Below, piece by piece: positions 27,001-34,779 of a DNA stretch of 64,000 nucleotides; the stretch's first letter is position 1, and the number at the start of each line of letters is the position of its first letter. Origin of the DNA: Chromobacterium violaceum ATCC 12472 (GTDB lineage Bacteria; Pseudomonadota; Gammaproteobacteria; Burkholderiales; Chromobacteriaceae); contig NC_005085.1 of assembly GCF_000007705.1 (NCBI RefSeq), positions 3,109,752-3,173,751 of the forward strand. Direction: 5' to 3'. The translations under genes and the position numbers were made by a program. The notes below the pieces were generated by a model, which saw only the letters and a list, made by a program, of their open reading frames with translations, was not told where the DNA came from and searched no databases.

Positions 27001-29562
27001 CACCATAAGATCAACGCCTTGGCTGCCAACCAGGCTGCCTTGGCTGTTGTCCAGCATCTTCAACTGGCTAATCAGTTGGCCTTGCGCGTAGATTTCGCCG
27101 GCTTTGTTGCTCAGGCTGTCGGCGTTCAGTTTCAGACTCTGGCCGGCGATGTGGCCGCCGTCGTTGGTCAGGCTGCTTTGCTTGCTCAGCTCCAGATGGT
27201 TCGCTGCCTGCAAGGTGCCCTTGGCGTTATCAATCGTCGCCGCGTTGACGGTCAGGTCGGCGTTACCGGCCAGCTTGCCCTGGTTGTGCAGCTCGCCGCT
27301 GACATCCACCTTGCTCGCCGCGTCTTTGCCCAGGGCGAGAATCTGGCCTTTTTCGGCATTGGTCAGCGACGATGCGCTCAGTTGCAGGTCCTTGCCGGAT
27401 TGGATGGTGCCGGCGGCGTTCTCCAGCGTGCCGACGCTCAATTTCACTTGGCCGTCGCTGCCGACCACGCCATCGTTATGCAACTGGTCGGTCACCGTCA
27501 GGTCGACGCCTTGGCCGCCGATGACGCTGCCCTTGGCATTGTCGAGGGTCTTCAGTTGGCTGCTCAGTTGCTGCTGGGCGTAGATCTCGCCCGCCTGGTT
27601 GCTGAGCGAGTCGGCGTTCAGTTTCAGGCTCTGGCTGGTAATATGGCCGCCGTCATTGATCAGGCTGCTTTGCTTGGTCAGATTCAAGCCAGCCGCCGCC
27701 TGCAGCGTGCCCTTGCTGTTGTCGATGCTGGCGGCGTTGACGGTCAGATCGGCGTTGCCGGCGACTTTGCCCTGGTTGTGCAGCTCGCCGCTGACATCCA
27801 CCTTGCTCGCCGCGTCTTTGCCGAGGGCCAGTATCTGGCCCTTGTCGGCGTTGGTCAGCGACGCGGCGGTCAGTTGCAGGTCCTTGCCGGATTGGATGGT
27901 GCCGGCGGCGTTCTCCAGCGTGCCGGCGCTCAGCTTCACTTGGCCGTCGCTGCCTACCACGCCGTCGTTGTGCAGACGGTCGGTCACCGTCAGGTCGACG
28001 CCCTGGCCGCCGATGACGCTGCCCTTGGCATTGTCGAGGGTCTTCAGCTGGCTGGTGAGTTGCTGCTGGGCATAGATCTCGCCCGCCTGGTTGCTGAGCG
28101 AGTCGGCGTTCAGTTTCAGGCTCTGGCTGGTAATATGGCCGCCGTCATTGATCAGGCTGCTTTGCTTGGTCAGATTCAAGCCAGCCGCCGCCTGCAGCGT
28201 GCCCTTGGCATTGTCTATCGTCGCAGCGTTGACGGTCAGATCGGCGTTGCCGGCGACCTTGCCCTGGTTATGCAGCTCGCCGCTGACATCCACTTTGCTC
28301 GCCGTATCCTTGCCCAGCGCCAGGATCTGGCCTTTGTCAGCATTCGTCAGACTTGACGCCGTGAGCTGTAAATCTTTCCCCGATTGAATCGTGCCGGCGG
28401 CGTTCTCCAGCGTGCCGGCGCTCAGCTTCACTTGGCCGTCGCTGCCGACCACGCCATCGTTATGCAACTGGTCGGAAACGGTGAGGTCGACACCCTGGCC
28501 GCCGATCAAGCTGCCTTGGCGGTTATCCAGGCTCTTCAGTTGGCTCGTCAGTTGCTGCTGGGCGTAGATCTCGCCCGCCTGGTTGCTCAGGCTGTCGGCG
28601 TTCAGCTTCAAACTCTGGCCGGCGATATGGCCGCCGTCGTTGATCAGGCTGGATTGTTTCGACAGCTCCAGATGACTAGCCGCCTGCAGCGTGCCCTTGC
28701 TGTTGTCAATGCTCGCCGCGTTGACGGTCAGATCGGCATTGCCGGCGATCTTGCCCTGGTTATGCAGCTCGCCGCTGACATCCACCTTGCTCGCCGCGTC
28801 TTTGCCGAGGGCCAGGATCTGGCCTTTTTCGGCATTGGTCAGGCTCGATGCGCTGAGCTGCAGATCCTTGCCGGACTGGATGGTGCCGGCAGCGTTCTCC
28901 AGCGTGCCGACGCTCAATTTCACTTGGCCATCGCTGCCGACCACGCCGTCGTTATGCAACTGGTCGGAAACGGTGAGGTCGACACCCTGGCCGCCGATCA
29001 AGCTGCCTTGGCGGTTATCCAGGCTCTTCAGTTGGCTCGTCAGTTGCTGCTGGGCGTAGATCTCGCCGGCCTGGTTGCTCAGGCTGTCAGCGTTCAGTTT
29101 CAGGCTCTGACTTGCAATGTGGCCGCCGTCGTTGGTGAGGCTGGTTTGCTTGGTCAGATTCAAGCCTGCAGCCGCCTGCAGCGTGCCCTTGGCATTGTCT
29201 ATCGTCGCAGCGTTGACGGTCAGATCGGCGTTGCCGGCGACCTTGCCCTGGTTATGCAGCTCGCCGCTGACATCCACTTTGCTCGCCGTATCCTTGCCCA
29301 GCGCCAGGATCTGGCCTTTGTCAGCATTCGTCAGACTTGACGCCGTGAGCTGTAAATCTTTCCCCGATTGAATCGTGCCGGCGGCGTTCTCCAGCGTGCC
29401 GGCGCTCAGCTTCACTTGGCCGTCGCTGCCGACCACGCCATCGTTATGCAACTGGTCGGAAACGGTGAGGTCGACACCCTGGCCGCCGATCAAGCTGCCT
29501 TGGCGGTTATCCAGGCTCTTCAGTTGGCTCGTCAGTTGCTGCTGGGCGTAGATCTCGCCCGC
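18028..29562 (-). CDS. cdiA: CdiA/FhaB-like adhesin-toxin, C-terminal part after an in-frame stop
   Basis: 3844 sense codons in the same frame as 29563-36684, from which a single TAG separates them. No credible start lies after the stop. Order: the end of the 164-residue repeat array, further FHA-1 repeats to about 24,130, a receptor-binding-like segment with a GC-poor part (23,500-24,100) and a Gly/Ala-rich cryptic repeat (22,680-23,328), a YP domain (PYLVETNPQFTQYAKFVSSDYLL, RLGDGFYEQ, about 22,190-22,640), FHA-2 repeats, a pretoxin region with VENN (18556-18567), and a toxin tip. The last ~55 residues (RPRWKD, IYEWDSYHGELEKY, HLGAFDYRTGQQ, PPEPGRK) match the colicin E3 16S-rRNase domain with its Asp, His, Glu and Arg retained. 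If read through or repaired, the protein would be exported by the upstream CdiB and inhibit neighbouring cells. Confidence 0.88.
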   Translation of the reverse strand, partial: AGEIYAQQQLTSQLKSLDNRQGSLIGGQGVDLTVSDQLHNDGVVGSDGQVKLSAGTLENAAGTIQSGKDLQLTASSLTNADKGQILALGKDTASKVDVSGELHNQGKVAGNADLTVNAATIDNAKGTLQAAAGLNLTKQTSLTNDGGHIASQSLKLNADSLSNQAGEIYAQQQLTSQLKSLDNRQGSLIGGQGVDLTVSDQLHNDGVVGSDGQVKLSVGTLENAAGTIQSGKDLQLSASSLTNAEKGQILALGKDAASKVDVSGELHNQGKIAGNADLTVNAASIDNSKGTLQAASHLELSKQSSLINDGGHIAGQSLKLNADSLSNQAGEIYAQQQLTSQLKSLDNRQGSLIGGQGVDLTVSDQLHNDGVVGSDGQVKLSAGTLENAAGTIQSGKDLQLTASSLTNADKGQILALGKDTASKVDVSGELHNQGKVAGNADLTVNAATIDNAKGTLQAAAGLNLTKQSSLINDGGHITSQSLKLNADSLSNQAGEIYAQQQLTSQLKTLDNAKGSVIGGQGVDLTVTDRLHNDGVVGSDGQVKLSAGTLENAAGTIQSGKDLQLTAASLTNADKGQILALGKDAASKVDVSGELHNQGKVAGNADLTVNAASIDNSKGTLQAAAGLNLTKQSSLINDGGHITSQSLKLNADSLSNQAGEIYAQQQLSSQLKTLDNAKGSVIGGQGVDLTVTDQLHNDGVVGSDGQVKLSVGTLENAAGTIQSGKDLQLSASSLTNAEKGQILALGKDAASKVDVSGELHNQGKLAGNADLTVNAATIDNAKGTLQAANHLELSKQSSLTNDGGHIAGQSLKLNADSLSNKAGEIYAQGQLISQLKMLDNSQGSLVGSQGVDLMVTGTLHNDGTLGSDGQVKLSAGELDNATGTIQSGKDLQLTAQSLSNADKGQILALGKDAASTLTVSNDLHNQGKIAGNGQLDVNAAAVDNSKGTLQAAGTLNLTKQASLTNDGGHLAAQSVKLKADSLSNQAGSIYAQSQLTAQLGTLDNTNGSLAGEQGLNLGVQGRLHNDGSLGSDGQVILAAGALDNGAGTIVAGKDLQLTTSTLANANKGQILVQGQDDASAVRVDGQLSNQGKILAASDLKVQAGALDNSQGTLQSVKALTVDAQKTLANTGGHIAGQSLSVSSDALNNQAGELYSQQALDGRFRQLGNSQGSVVGGQHLALNVKEGLNNGGMLGSGGQVQLTVGQQLDNGNGTIQAGQDLQVTADSLSNVGQIAALGQAGSQLTVAHSLGNQGKIIGNGQLDINASTVDNSKGTLQAAGALNLTKQASLSNDGGHLAAQSLNIKTDTLSNQGGDIRQTGTGVAQLQVGQNFNNQHGQVLSNGALTVSANRLDNSQGTLASQGGLQTQLRQDLNNQGGALLSAQALNLSLPGAINNQQGQIQGNSLQVNGASLDNRGGTVKAIGNGDHQLHLAGKLDNSAGGAVLSNGNLDLKADQLDNRQGSLQASGLLNARVGQDLSNQGGQLLAGQLQLDANNLWNQGGKLGQAGTGQTLLTLRGQLDNSAQGKITSNGQLTLSSGDINNNQGVLSSQGDLVLHGGNLINRQGTLGSQAALTVSAGQIDNDGGLVQAGRVLQLDAANLSNGGGRVLALGDGDSRLTVQGQLTSGGAIAGNGNLQLSAQRFDNSGSVYSQRSLGVNTAALGSVGTLLAGQDLNLGLQGDFINNGGLQLQAGRNLSISASGNLVNNGQLQSGGSLSLSGLNWTNNGSVSIGGTFSTHLSQNLYNYGTLGADVLDLNAANVTNAGSITARDISIRSGNLDNSGGRALLASAGNMALNIGGTLNNHDGAWIYSLGDMRIGQSGAQVGQVLNHIATLQSDGNMYIEAGRLQNSTSAPTFHIEQKTENDRYDPIIVQDRGPRGQIEMTTHSVGAYVSYDEVSIDVLDSKNNPARILASGNIIVNAGEISNEYSSINAGGSLISVSSVPFKNVGKELNKTTRHVETTVCDGGDFSIRPGECSPSEWIGDVAKIKIGSVDAIAQGNNRLYIQAPAIYNTNKGSVNVPSSQGSQLSNGSQIGSASGSSVQGAGGGAAADGQTLRAASGERPSGGSVARDVNAGAGAGQALNGQVSQAAGVKLEGNAASGETGRQLQGKVGAAQGGALQGEGPAAQAGQTLNGSGQQQIAGQRLSGVVNRVDGAAVGGKSLPSQSSQHTGPLAGQEVEGSAGQSLAAARLDEQNGAHLAGEVGSLSGHALSGAVSAMTGGAMGGKALGQAAGQALQGSVGANDAAKLADGVVSALSAAQLGGQAEGPVSAASLGDSGIKAAAGMSLSKVLSAVPAMQQMVLEIAGVKAGNPVAHGYQAPDNGLFHSKPAPSQPYLVETNPQFTQYAKFVSSDYLLKQLSYDPNTVSKRLGDGFYEQHLVSKAITDMTGRIFLPGYGSAMEQYQQLMNHGAQYARKFQLTPGVALSAEQMSQLTSDMVWLVKQTVNDQDVLVPVVYLANADKKSLLGQGAVLAGSNMTLLADGNLVNSGVLQADATLYAKAGDIHIEGGAVKSAGDLSLNAANNIIVADDIAFSKDGVKIEAGNLQMIAGNDLKFRAADVKVSGNGWLQAGHDIEIGSRQDSYAALSDDKGGAYSWTKNTGSGFNFGGTLGAMAGNDISLIGSSVKADGGVQAKAGYDINILSSLDTSQGNGSEGWGWRSSSYNYDRKQHNASVLNGGGNVALQAGNDLTVLGSSVQSGGLLTAQAAGNITVQSEVDSNRFQLNGRGSSHDWQNDRLNVAGLSAKGDMLLRAEGDAVLNGANLASGGKLALSAVNDIKLGAVATERRDDNSWGEEVRNSYDLNQHGTAIHGETGLLLKAGRDINTQAASMTSNGQGLLMAGRDVTLGSAVERHSDYSKTVHHSSGWFSSSTTTDIVAHDSTHEAGSTVSADTVILKGQRDINIHASQVAGSGDVTLDAGRNLNITSGTDTSRLFQYHKEETSGLFSGGGLGFTIGSKELTQQLDGAGTTQSQNRSLVGSIGGNLSIKTGDTFTLQGSDVTAGGNLYLDTKKQNLDVAVDTWHSVQKTESKSSGLTVQLTSPLISGVQAMASAADTAAKSKDDRVKALSTTAAALAGYNSYTAYQQAMKGTDPGKQGYGVKLSISVGGSHSESTTVSDSHTESGSLLKSGGTLVDLAHGAGQDSTISGKGAQFVAGKDLTLQAEGDIKLLAAKSTSSEHTTSSSSSGGVGVAFGMEQGKGAFAGFNVNASMSRGHVDGNGSQYQLSELNAGGKLNLVSGGNVTLQGIVKGQQVVGDIAGNLKIDSLQDTSTYHSQSQTLSAEGTYGAGFSGSISYSQQKMDADYASVQRQSGIQAGDGGFQVKVGDTTTLNGAALASSDKAVADGKNSLQTGALVLKDIDNHTDYSASSTSVSVGTGGPGGGLPMQASGHDSSTTRAGISGGSLIITNNALQEVQTGQTASQAAAGANRNVSSDKDGSGKLANNFDANQVQGLFDAASALNQQVSTFISNKIEAAKEAKEALKRAEDSGLSKDSDEYHKLQQAAIDTEADAAKWAPGSKNGQVTTAILAGITGNLANGLTGMAQNAGLAYLQGMGAQEVKAYLQDLSNHGMPEGQTEALRTVLQAAVGCAGAAASGQNCGEAAAGGASAVALNNALNVLQHLKPEDMNAEQKVDRENLVNTLVTGVALGTGGASTAATTVNAAKTEVENNSLLLGLGEGFQALEAGSALNARLPGKSTTKIDAELDGKPSSAEKIDKWLKDTWDGAVEAKNKPGEFADWVLEGFGITKPIDPNSYENGDHKYVPRPDVSDITGVDGLKRDRPKTPVQGGGGLRPRWKDEMGNIYEWDSYHGELEKYNKNGKHLGAFDYRTGQQIKPPEPGRKVEK

Positions 29563-32500
29563 CTAGTTGCTCAGGCTGTCGGCGTTCAGCTTCAAACTCT
29601 GGCCGGCGATATGGCCGCCGTCGTTGATCAGGCTGGATTGTTTCGACAGCTCCAGATGACTAGCCGCCTGCAGCGTGCCCTTGCTGTTGTCAATGCTCGC
29701 CGCGTTGACGGTCAGATCGGCGTTGCCGGCCAACTTGCCTTGGTTGTGCAGCTCACCGCTGACGTCAACAGTGCTGGCGGCATCCTTGCCCAACGCCAGG
29801 ATCTGGCCCTTGTCGGCGTTGGTCAGCGACGCGGCGGTCAGTTGCAGGTCCTTGCCGGATTGGATGGTGCCGGCGGCATTGTCCAGCGTGCCGGCGCTCA
29901 GCTTCACTTGGCCGTCGCTGCCTACCACGCCGTCGTTATGCAGGCTGTCGGCCACCGTCAGGTCGACGCCTTGGCCGCCGATCAGGCTGCCTTGGCTGTT
30001 GTCGAGCGTCTTCAGTTGGCTGGTGAGCTGGCCCTGAGCGTACAGTTCGCCGCTCTTATTGCTCAGCGAATCGGCCTTCAGCGTCAAACTCTGGCCAGCG
30101 ATGTGGCCGTCATCGTTGGTCAGGCTGCTTTGCTTGCTCAACTCCAGATGGTTCGCTGCCTGCAAGGTGCCCTTGGCGTTATCAATCGTCGCCGCGTTGA
30201 CGGTCAGGTCGGCGTTACCGGCCAGCTTGCCCTGGTTGTGCAGCTCGCCGCTGACATCCACCTTGCTCGCCGCGTCTTTGCCCAGGGCGAGAATCTGGCC
30301 TTTTTCGGCATTGGTCAGCGACGCGGCGGTCAGTTGCAGGTCCTTGCCGGATTGGATGGTGCCGGCGGCGTTCTCAAGCGCGCCGGCGGTCAGCTTCACT
30401 TGGCCGTCGCTGCCGACCACGCCATCGTTATGCAACTGGTCGGTCACCGTCAGGTCGACGCCTTGGCCGCCGATGACGCTGCCCTTGGCATTGTCGAGGG
30501 TCTTCAGTTGGCTGCTCAGTTGCTGCTGGGCGTAGATCTCGCCCGCCTGGTTGCTGAGCGAGTCGGCGTTCAGTTTCAGGCTCTGGCTGGTAATATGGCC
30601 GCCGTCATTGATCAGGCTGCTTTGCTTGGTCAGATTCAAGCCAGCCGCCGCCTGCAGCGTGCCCTTGCTGTTGTCGATGCTGGCGGCGTTGACGGTCAGA
30701 TCGGCGTTGCCGGCGACTTTGCCCTGGTTATGCAGCTCGCCGCTGACGTCAACAGTGCTGGCGGCGTCCTTGCCCAGCGCCAGAATCTGGCCTTTGTCAG
30801 CATTCGTCAGACTTGACGCCGTGAGCTGTAAATCTTTCCCCGATTGAATCGTGCCAGCGGCATTCTCCAGCGCGCCGGCATTGAGTTTGACTTGGCCATC
30901 GCTGCCTACCACGCCGTCGTTATGCAGGCTGTCGGCCACCGTCAGGTCGACGCCTTGGCCGCCGATCAGGCTGCCTTGGGCATTGTTCAGCGTCTTCAGC
31001 GTGCTGCTCAACTGCTGCTGGGCGTAGATCTCGCCGGCCTGGTTGCTCAGGCTGTCGGCATTCAGTTTCAGGCTCTGGCCAGCGATATGCCCACCGTCGT
31101 TGATCAGGCTGGATTGTTTCGACAGCTCCAGATGACTAGCCGCCTGCAGCGTGCCCTTGCTGTTGTCAATGCTCGCCGCGTTGACGGTCAGATCGGCATT
31201 GCCGGCCAGCTTGCCCTGGTTGCGCAGCTCGCCGCTGACACCCACCTTGCTCGCCGCGTCTTTGCCCAGGGCGAGAATCTGGCCTTTATCGGCGTTGGTC
31301 AGCGACGATGCGCTCAGTTGCAGGTCCTTGCCGGATTGGATGGTGCCGGCGGCGTTCTCCAGCGTGCCGACGCTCAATTTCACTTGGCCGTCGCTGCCGA
31401 CCACGCCATCGTTATGCAACTGGTCGGTCACCGTCAGGTCGACGCCTTGGCCGCCGATGACGCTGCCCTTGGCATTGTCGAGGGTCTTCAGTTGGCTGCT
31501 CAGTTGCTGCTGGGCGTAGATCTCGCCCGTCTGGTTGCTCAGGCTGTCGGCGTTCAGTTTCAGGCTCTGACTTGCAATGTGGCCGCCGTCGTTGATCAAG
31601 CTGGTTTGCTTGCTCAGCTCCAGATGGCTGGCCGCTTGCAGCGTGCCCTTGCTGTTGTCGATGCTGGCCGCGTTGACGGTCAAATCGGCATTGCCGGCCA
31701 ACTTGCCTTGGTTGTGTAGCTCACCGCTGACGTCCACCTTGCTGGCGGCATCCTTACCCAACACCAGGATCTGGCCCTTGTCGGCGTTGCTCAGGCTACT
31801 AGCGGTAAGCTGCAGGTCCTTGCCGGACTGGATGGTGCCGGCGGCGTTCTCCAGCGTGCCGGCGCTCAGCTTCACTTGGCCGTCGCTGCCCAGCACACCA
31901 TCGTTATGCAACTGGTCAAAAACCGTCAGGTCGACACCCTGGCCGCCGATCAGGCTGCCTTGGGCATTGTTCAGCGTCTTCAGCGTGCTGCTCAGCTGCT
32001 GCTGGGCGTAGATCTCGCCGGCCTGGTTGCTCAGGCTGTCGGCGTTCAGCATCAAACTCTGGCCGGCGATGTGGCCGCCATCGTTGGTGAGGCTGCTTTG
32101 CTTGCTCAACTCCAGATGGCTGGCCGCTTGCAGCGTACCCTTGCTGTTGTCGATGCTGGCGGCATTGACGGTCAGGTCGGCGTTACCGGCCAACTTGCCT
32201 TGGTTGTGCAGCTCACCGCTGACGTCCACCTTGCTGGCGGCATCCTTGCCCAACGCCAGGATCTGGCCCTTGTTGGCGTTGGTCAGCGACGCGGCGGTCA
32301 GTTGCAGGTCCTTGCCGGATTGGATGGTGCCGGCGGCGTTCTCAAGCGCGCCGGCGGTCAGCTTCACTTGGCCGTCGCTGCCGACCACGCCGTCGTTGCG
32401 CAGGCTGTCGGTCACCGTCAGGTCGACACCCTGGCCGCCGATGACGCTGCCCTTGGCATTGTCGAGGGTCTTCAGCTGGCTGGTGAGTTGCTGCTGGGCA

Positions 32501-34779
32501 TAGATCTCGCCCGCCTGGTTGCTGAGCGAGTCGGCGTTCAGTTTCAGGCTCTGGCTGGTAATATGGCCGCCGTCATTGATCAGGCTGCTTTGCTTGGTCA
32601 GATTCAAGCCAGCCGCCGCCTGCAGCGTGCCCTTGCTGTTGTCGATGCTGGCCGCGTTGACGGTCAAATCGGCATTGCCGGCCAACTTGCCTTGGTTGTG
32701 TAGCTCACCGCTGACGTCCACCTTGCTGGCGGCATCCTTACCCAACACCAGGATCTGGCCCTTGTCGGCGTTGCTCAGGCTACTAGCGGTAAGCTGCAGG
32801 TCCTTGCCGGACTGGATGGTGCCGGCGGCGTTCTCCAGCGTGCCGGCGCTCAGCTTCACTTGGCCGTCGCTGCCCAGCACACCATCGTTATGCAACTGGT
32901 CAAAAACCGTCAGGTCGACACCCTGGCCGCCGATCAGGCTGCCTTGGGCATTGTTCAGCGTCTTCAGCGTGCTGCTCAGCTGCTGCTGGGCGTAGATCTC
33001 GCCGGCCTGGTTGCTCAGGCTGTCGGCGTTCAGCATCAAACTCTGGCCGGCGATGTGGCCGCCATCGTTGGTGAGGCTGCTTTGCTTGCTCAACTCCAGA
33101 TGGCTGGCCGCCTGCAGCGTGCCCTTGCTGTTGTCGATGCTGGCGGCATTGACGGTCAGGTCGGCGTTACCGGCCAACTTGCCTTGGTTGTGCAGCTCAC
33201 CGCTGACGTCCACCTTGCTGGCGGCATCCTTGCCCAACGCCAGGATCTGGCCCTTGTTGGCGTTGGTCAGCGACGCGGCGGTCAGTTGCAGGTCCTTGCC
33301 GGATTGGATGGTGCCGGCGGCGTTCTCAAGCGCGCCGGCGGTCAGCTTCACTTGGCCGTCGCTGCCGACCACGCCGTCGTTGCGCAGGCTGTCGGTCACC
33401 GTCAGGTCGACACCCTGGCCGCCGATGACGCTGCCCTTGGCATTGTCGAGGGTCTTCAACTGGCTGGTGAGTTGCTGCTGGGCATAGATCTCGCCCGCCT
33501 GGTTGCTGAGCGAGTCGGCGTTCAGTTTCAGGCTCTGGCTGGTAATATGGCCGCCGTCATTGATCAGGCTGCTTTGCTTGGTCAGATTCAAGCCAGCCGC
33601 CGCCTGCAGCGTGCCCTTGCTGTTGTCGATGCTGGCGGCGTTGACGGTCAGATCGGCGTTGCCGGCGACTTTGCCCTGGTTGTGCAGCTCGCCGCTGACG
33701 TCAACAGTGCTGGCGGCGTCCTTGCCCAGCGCCAGAATCTGGCCTTTGTCAGCATTCGTCAGACTTGACGCCGTGAGCTGTAAATCTTTCCCCGATTGAA
33801 TCGTGCCAGCGGCATTCTCCAGCGCGCCGGCATTGAGTTTGACTTGGCCATCGCTGCCGACCACGCCGTCGTTATGCAGGCTGTCGGCCACCGTCAGGTC
33901 GACGCCTTGGCCGCCGATCAGGCTGCCTTGGCTGTTGTCGAGCGTCTTCAGTTGGCTGGTGAGCTGGCCCTGAGCGTACAGTTCGCCGCTCTTATTGCTG
34001 AGCGAATCGGCCTTCAGCGTCAAACTCTGGCCAGCGATGTGGCCGTCATCGTTGGTCAGGCTGCTTTGCTTGTTCAACTCCAGATGGTTCGCTGCCTGCA
34101 AGGTGCCCTTGGCGTTATCAATCGTCGCCGCGTTGACGGTCAGGTCGGCGTTACCGGCCAGCTTGCCCTGGTTGTGCAGCTCGCCGCTGACATCCACCTT
34201 GCTCGCCGCGTCTTTGCCGAGGGCCAGTATCTGGCCCTTGTCGGCGTTGGTCAGCGACGCGGCGGTCAGTTGCAGGTCCTTGCCGGATTGGATGGTGCCG
34301 GCGGCGTTCTCAAGCGCGCCGGCGGTCAGCTTCACTTGGCCGTCGCTGCCGACCACGCCATCGTTATGCAACTGGTCGGTCACCGTCAGGTCGACGCCTT
34401 GGCCGCCGATGACGCTGCCCTTGGCATTGTCGAGGGTCTTCAGTTGGCTGCTCAGTTGCTGCTGGGCGTAGATCTCGCCCGCCTGGTTGCTCAGGCTGTC
34501 GGCGTTCAGTTTCAGGCTCTGACTTGCAATGTGGCCGCCGTCGTTGGTGAGGCTGGTTTGCTTGGTCAGATTCAAGCCAGCCGCCGCCTGCAGCGTGCCC
34601 TTGCTGTTGTCGATGCTGGCGGCGTTGACGGTCAGATCGGCGTTGCCGGCGACTTTGCCCTGGTTGTGCAGCTCGCCGCTGACATCCACCTTGCTCGCCG
34701 CGTCTTTGCCGAGGGCCAGGATTTGGCCTTTGTCGGCGTTGGTGAGGCTATTAGCCGTGAGCTGCAGGTCCTGACCGGA
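26908..34779 (-). repeat. sixteen tandem 492-bp repeats inside cdiA
   Basis: Each unit encodes 164 residues, from SGKDLQL through GELHNQG, DNSKGTLQA, NDGGHI, SNQAGEIYAQ and GSDGQVKL to AAGTIQ. Counting unit starts gives exactly 16 x 492 bp with no net length change; three more diverged units follow toward the C-terminus. Neighbouring units alternate between a few sequence variants. Forms part of the FHA-1 beta-helical filament. Confidence 0.9.

Noticed and set aside
29491-29493. Translation restart after the amber codon
   Set aside because: The first possible start is TTG inside a repeat unit, with no ribosome site, and the product would not be exported.
26908-34779. CRISPR or satellite array
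   Set aside because: Units are 492 bp, fully coding and part of one reading frame; there are no short repeats with unique spacers.
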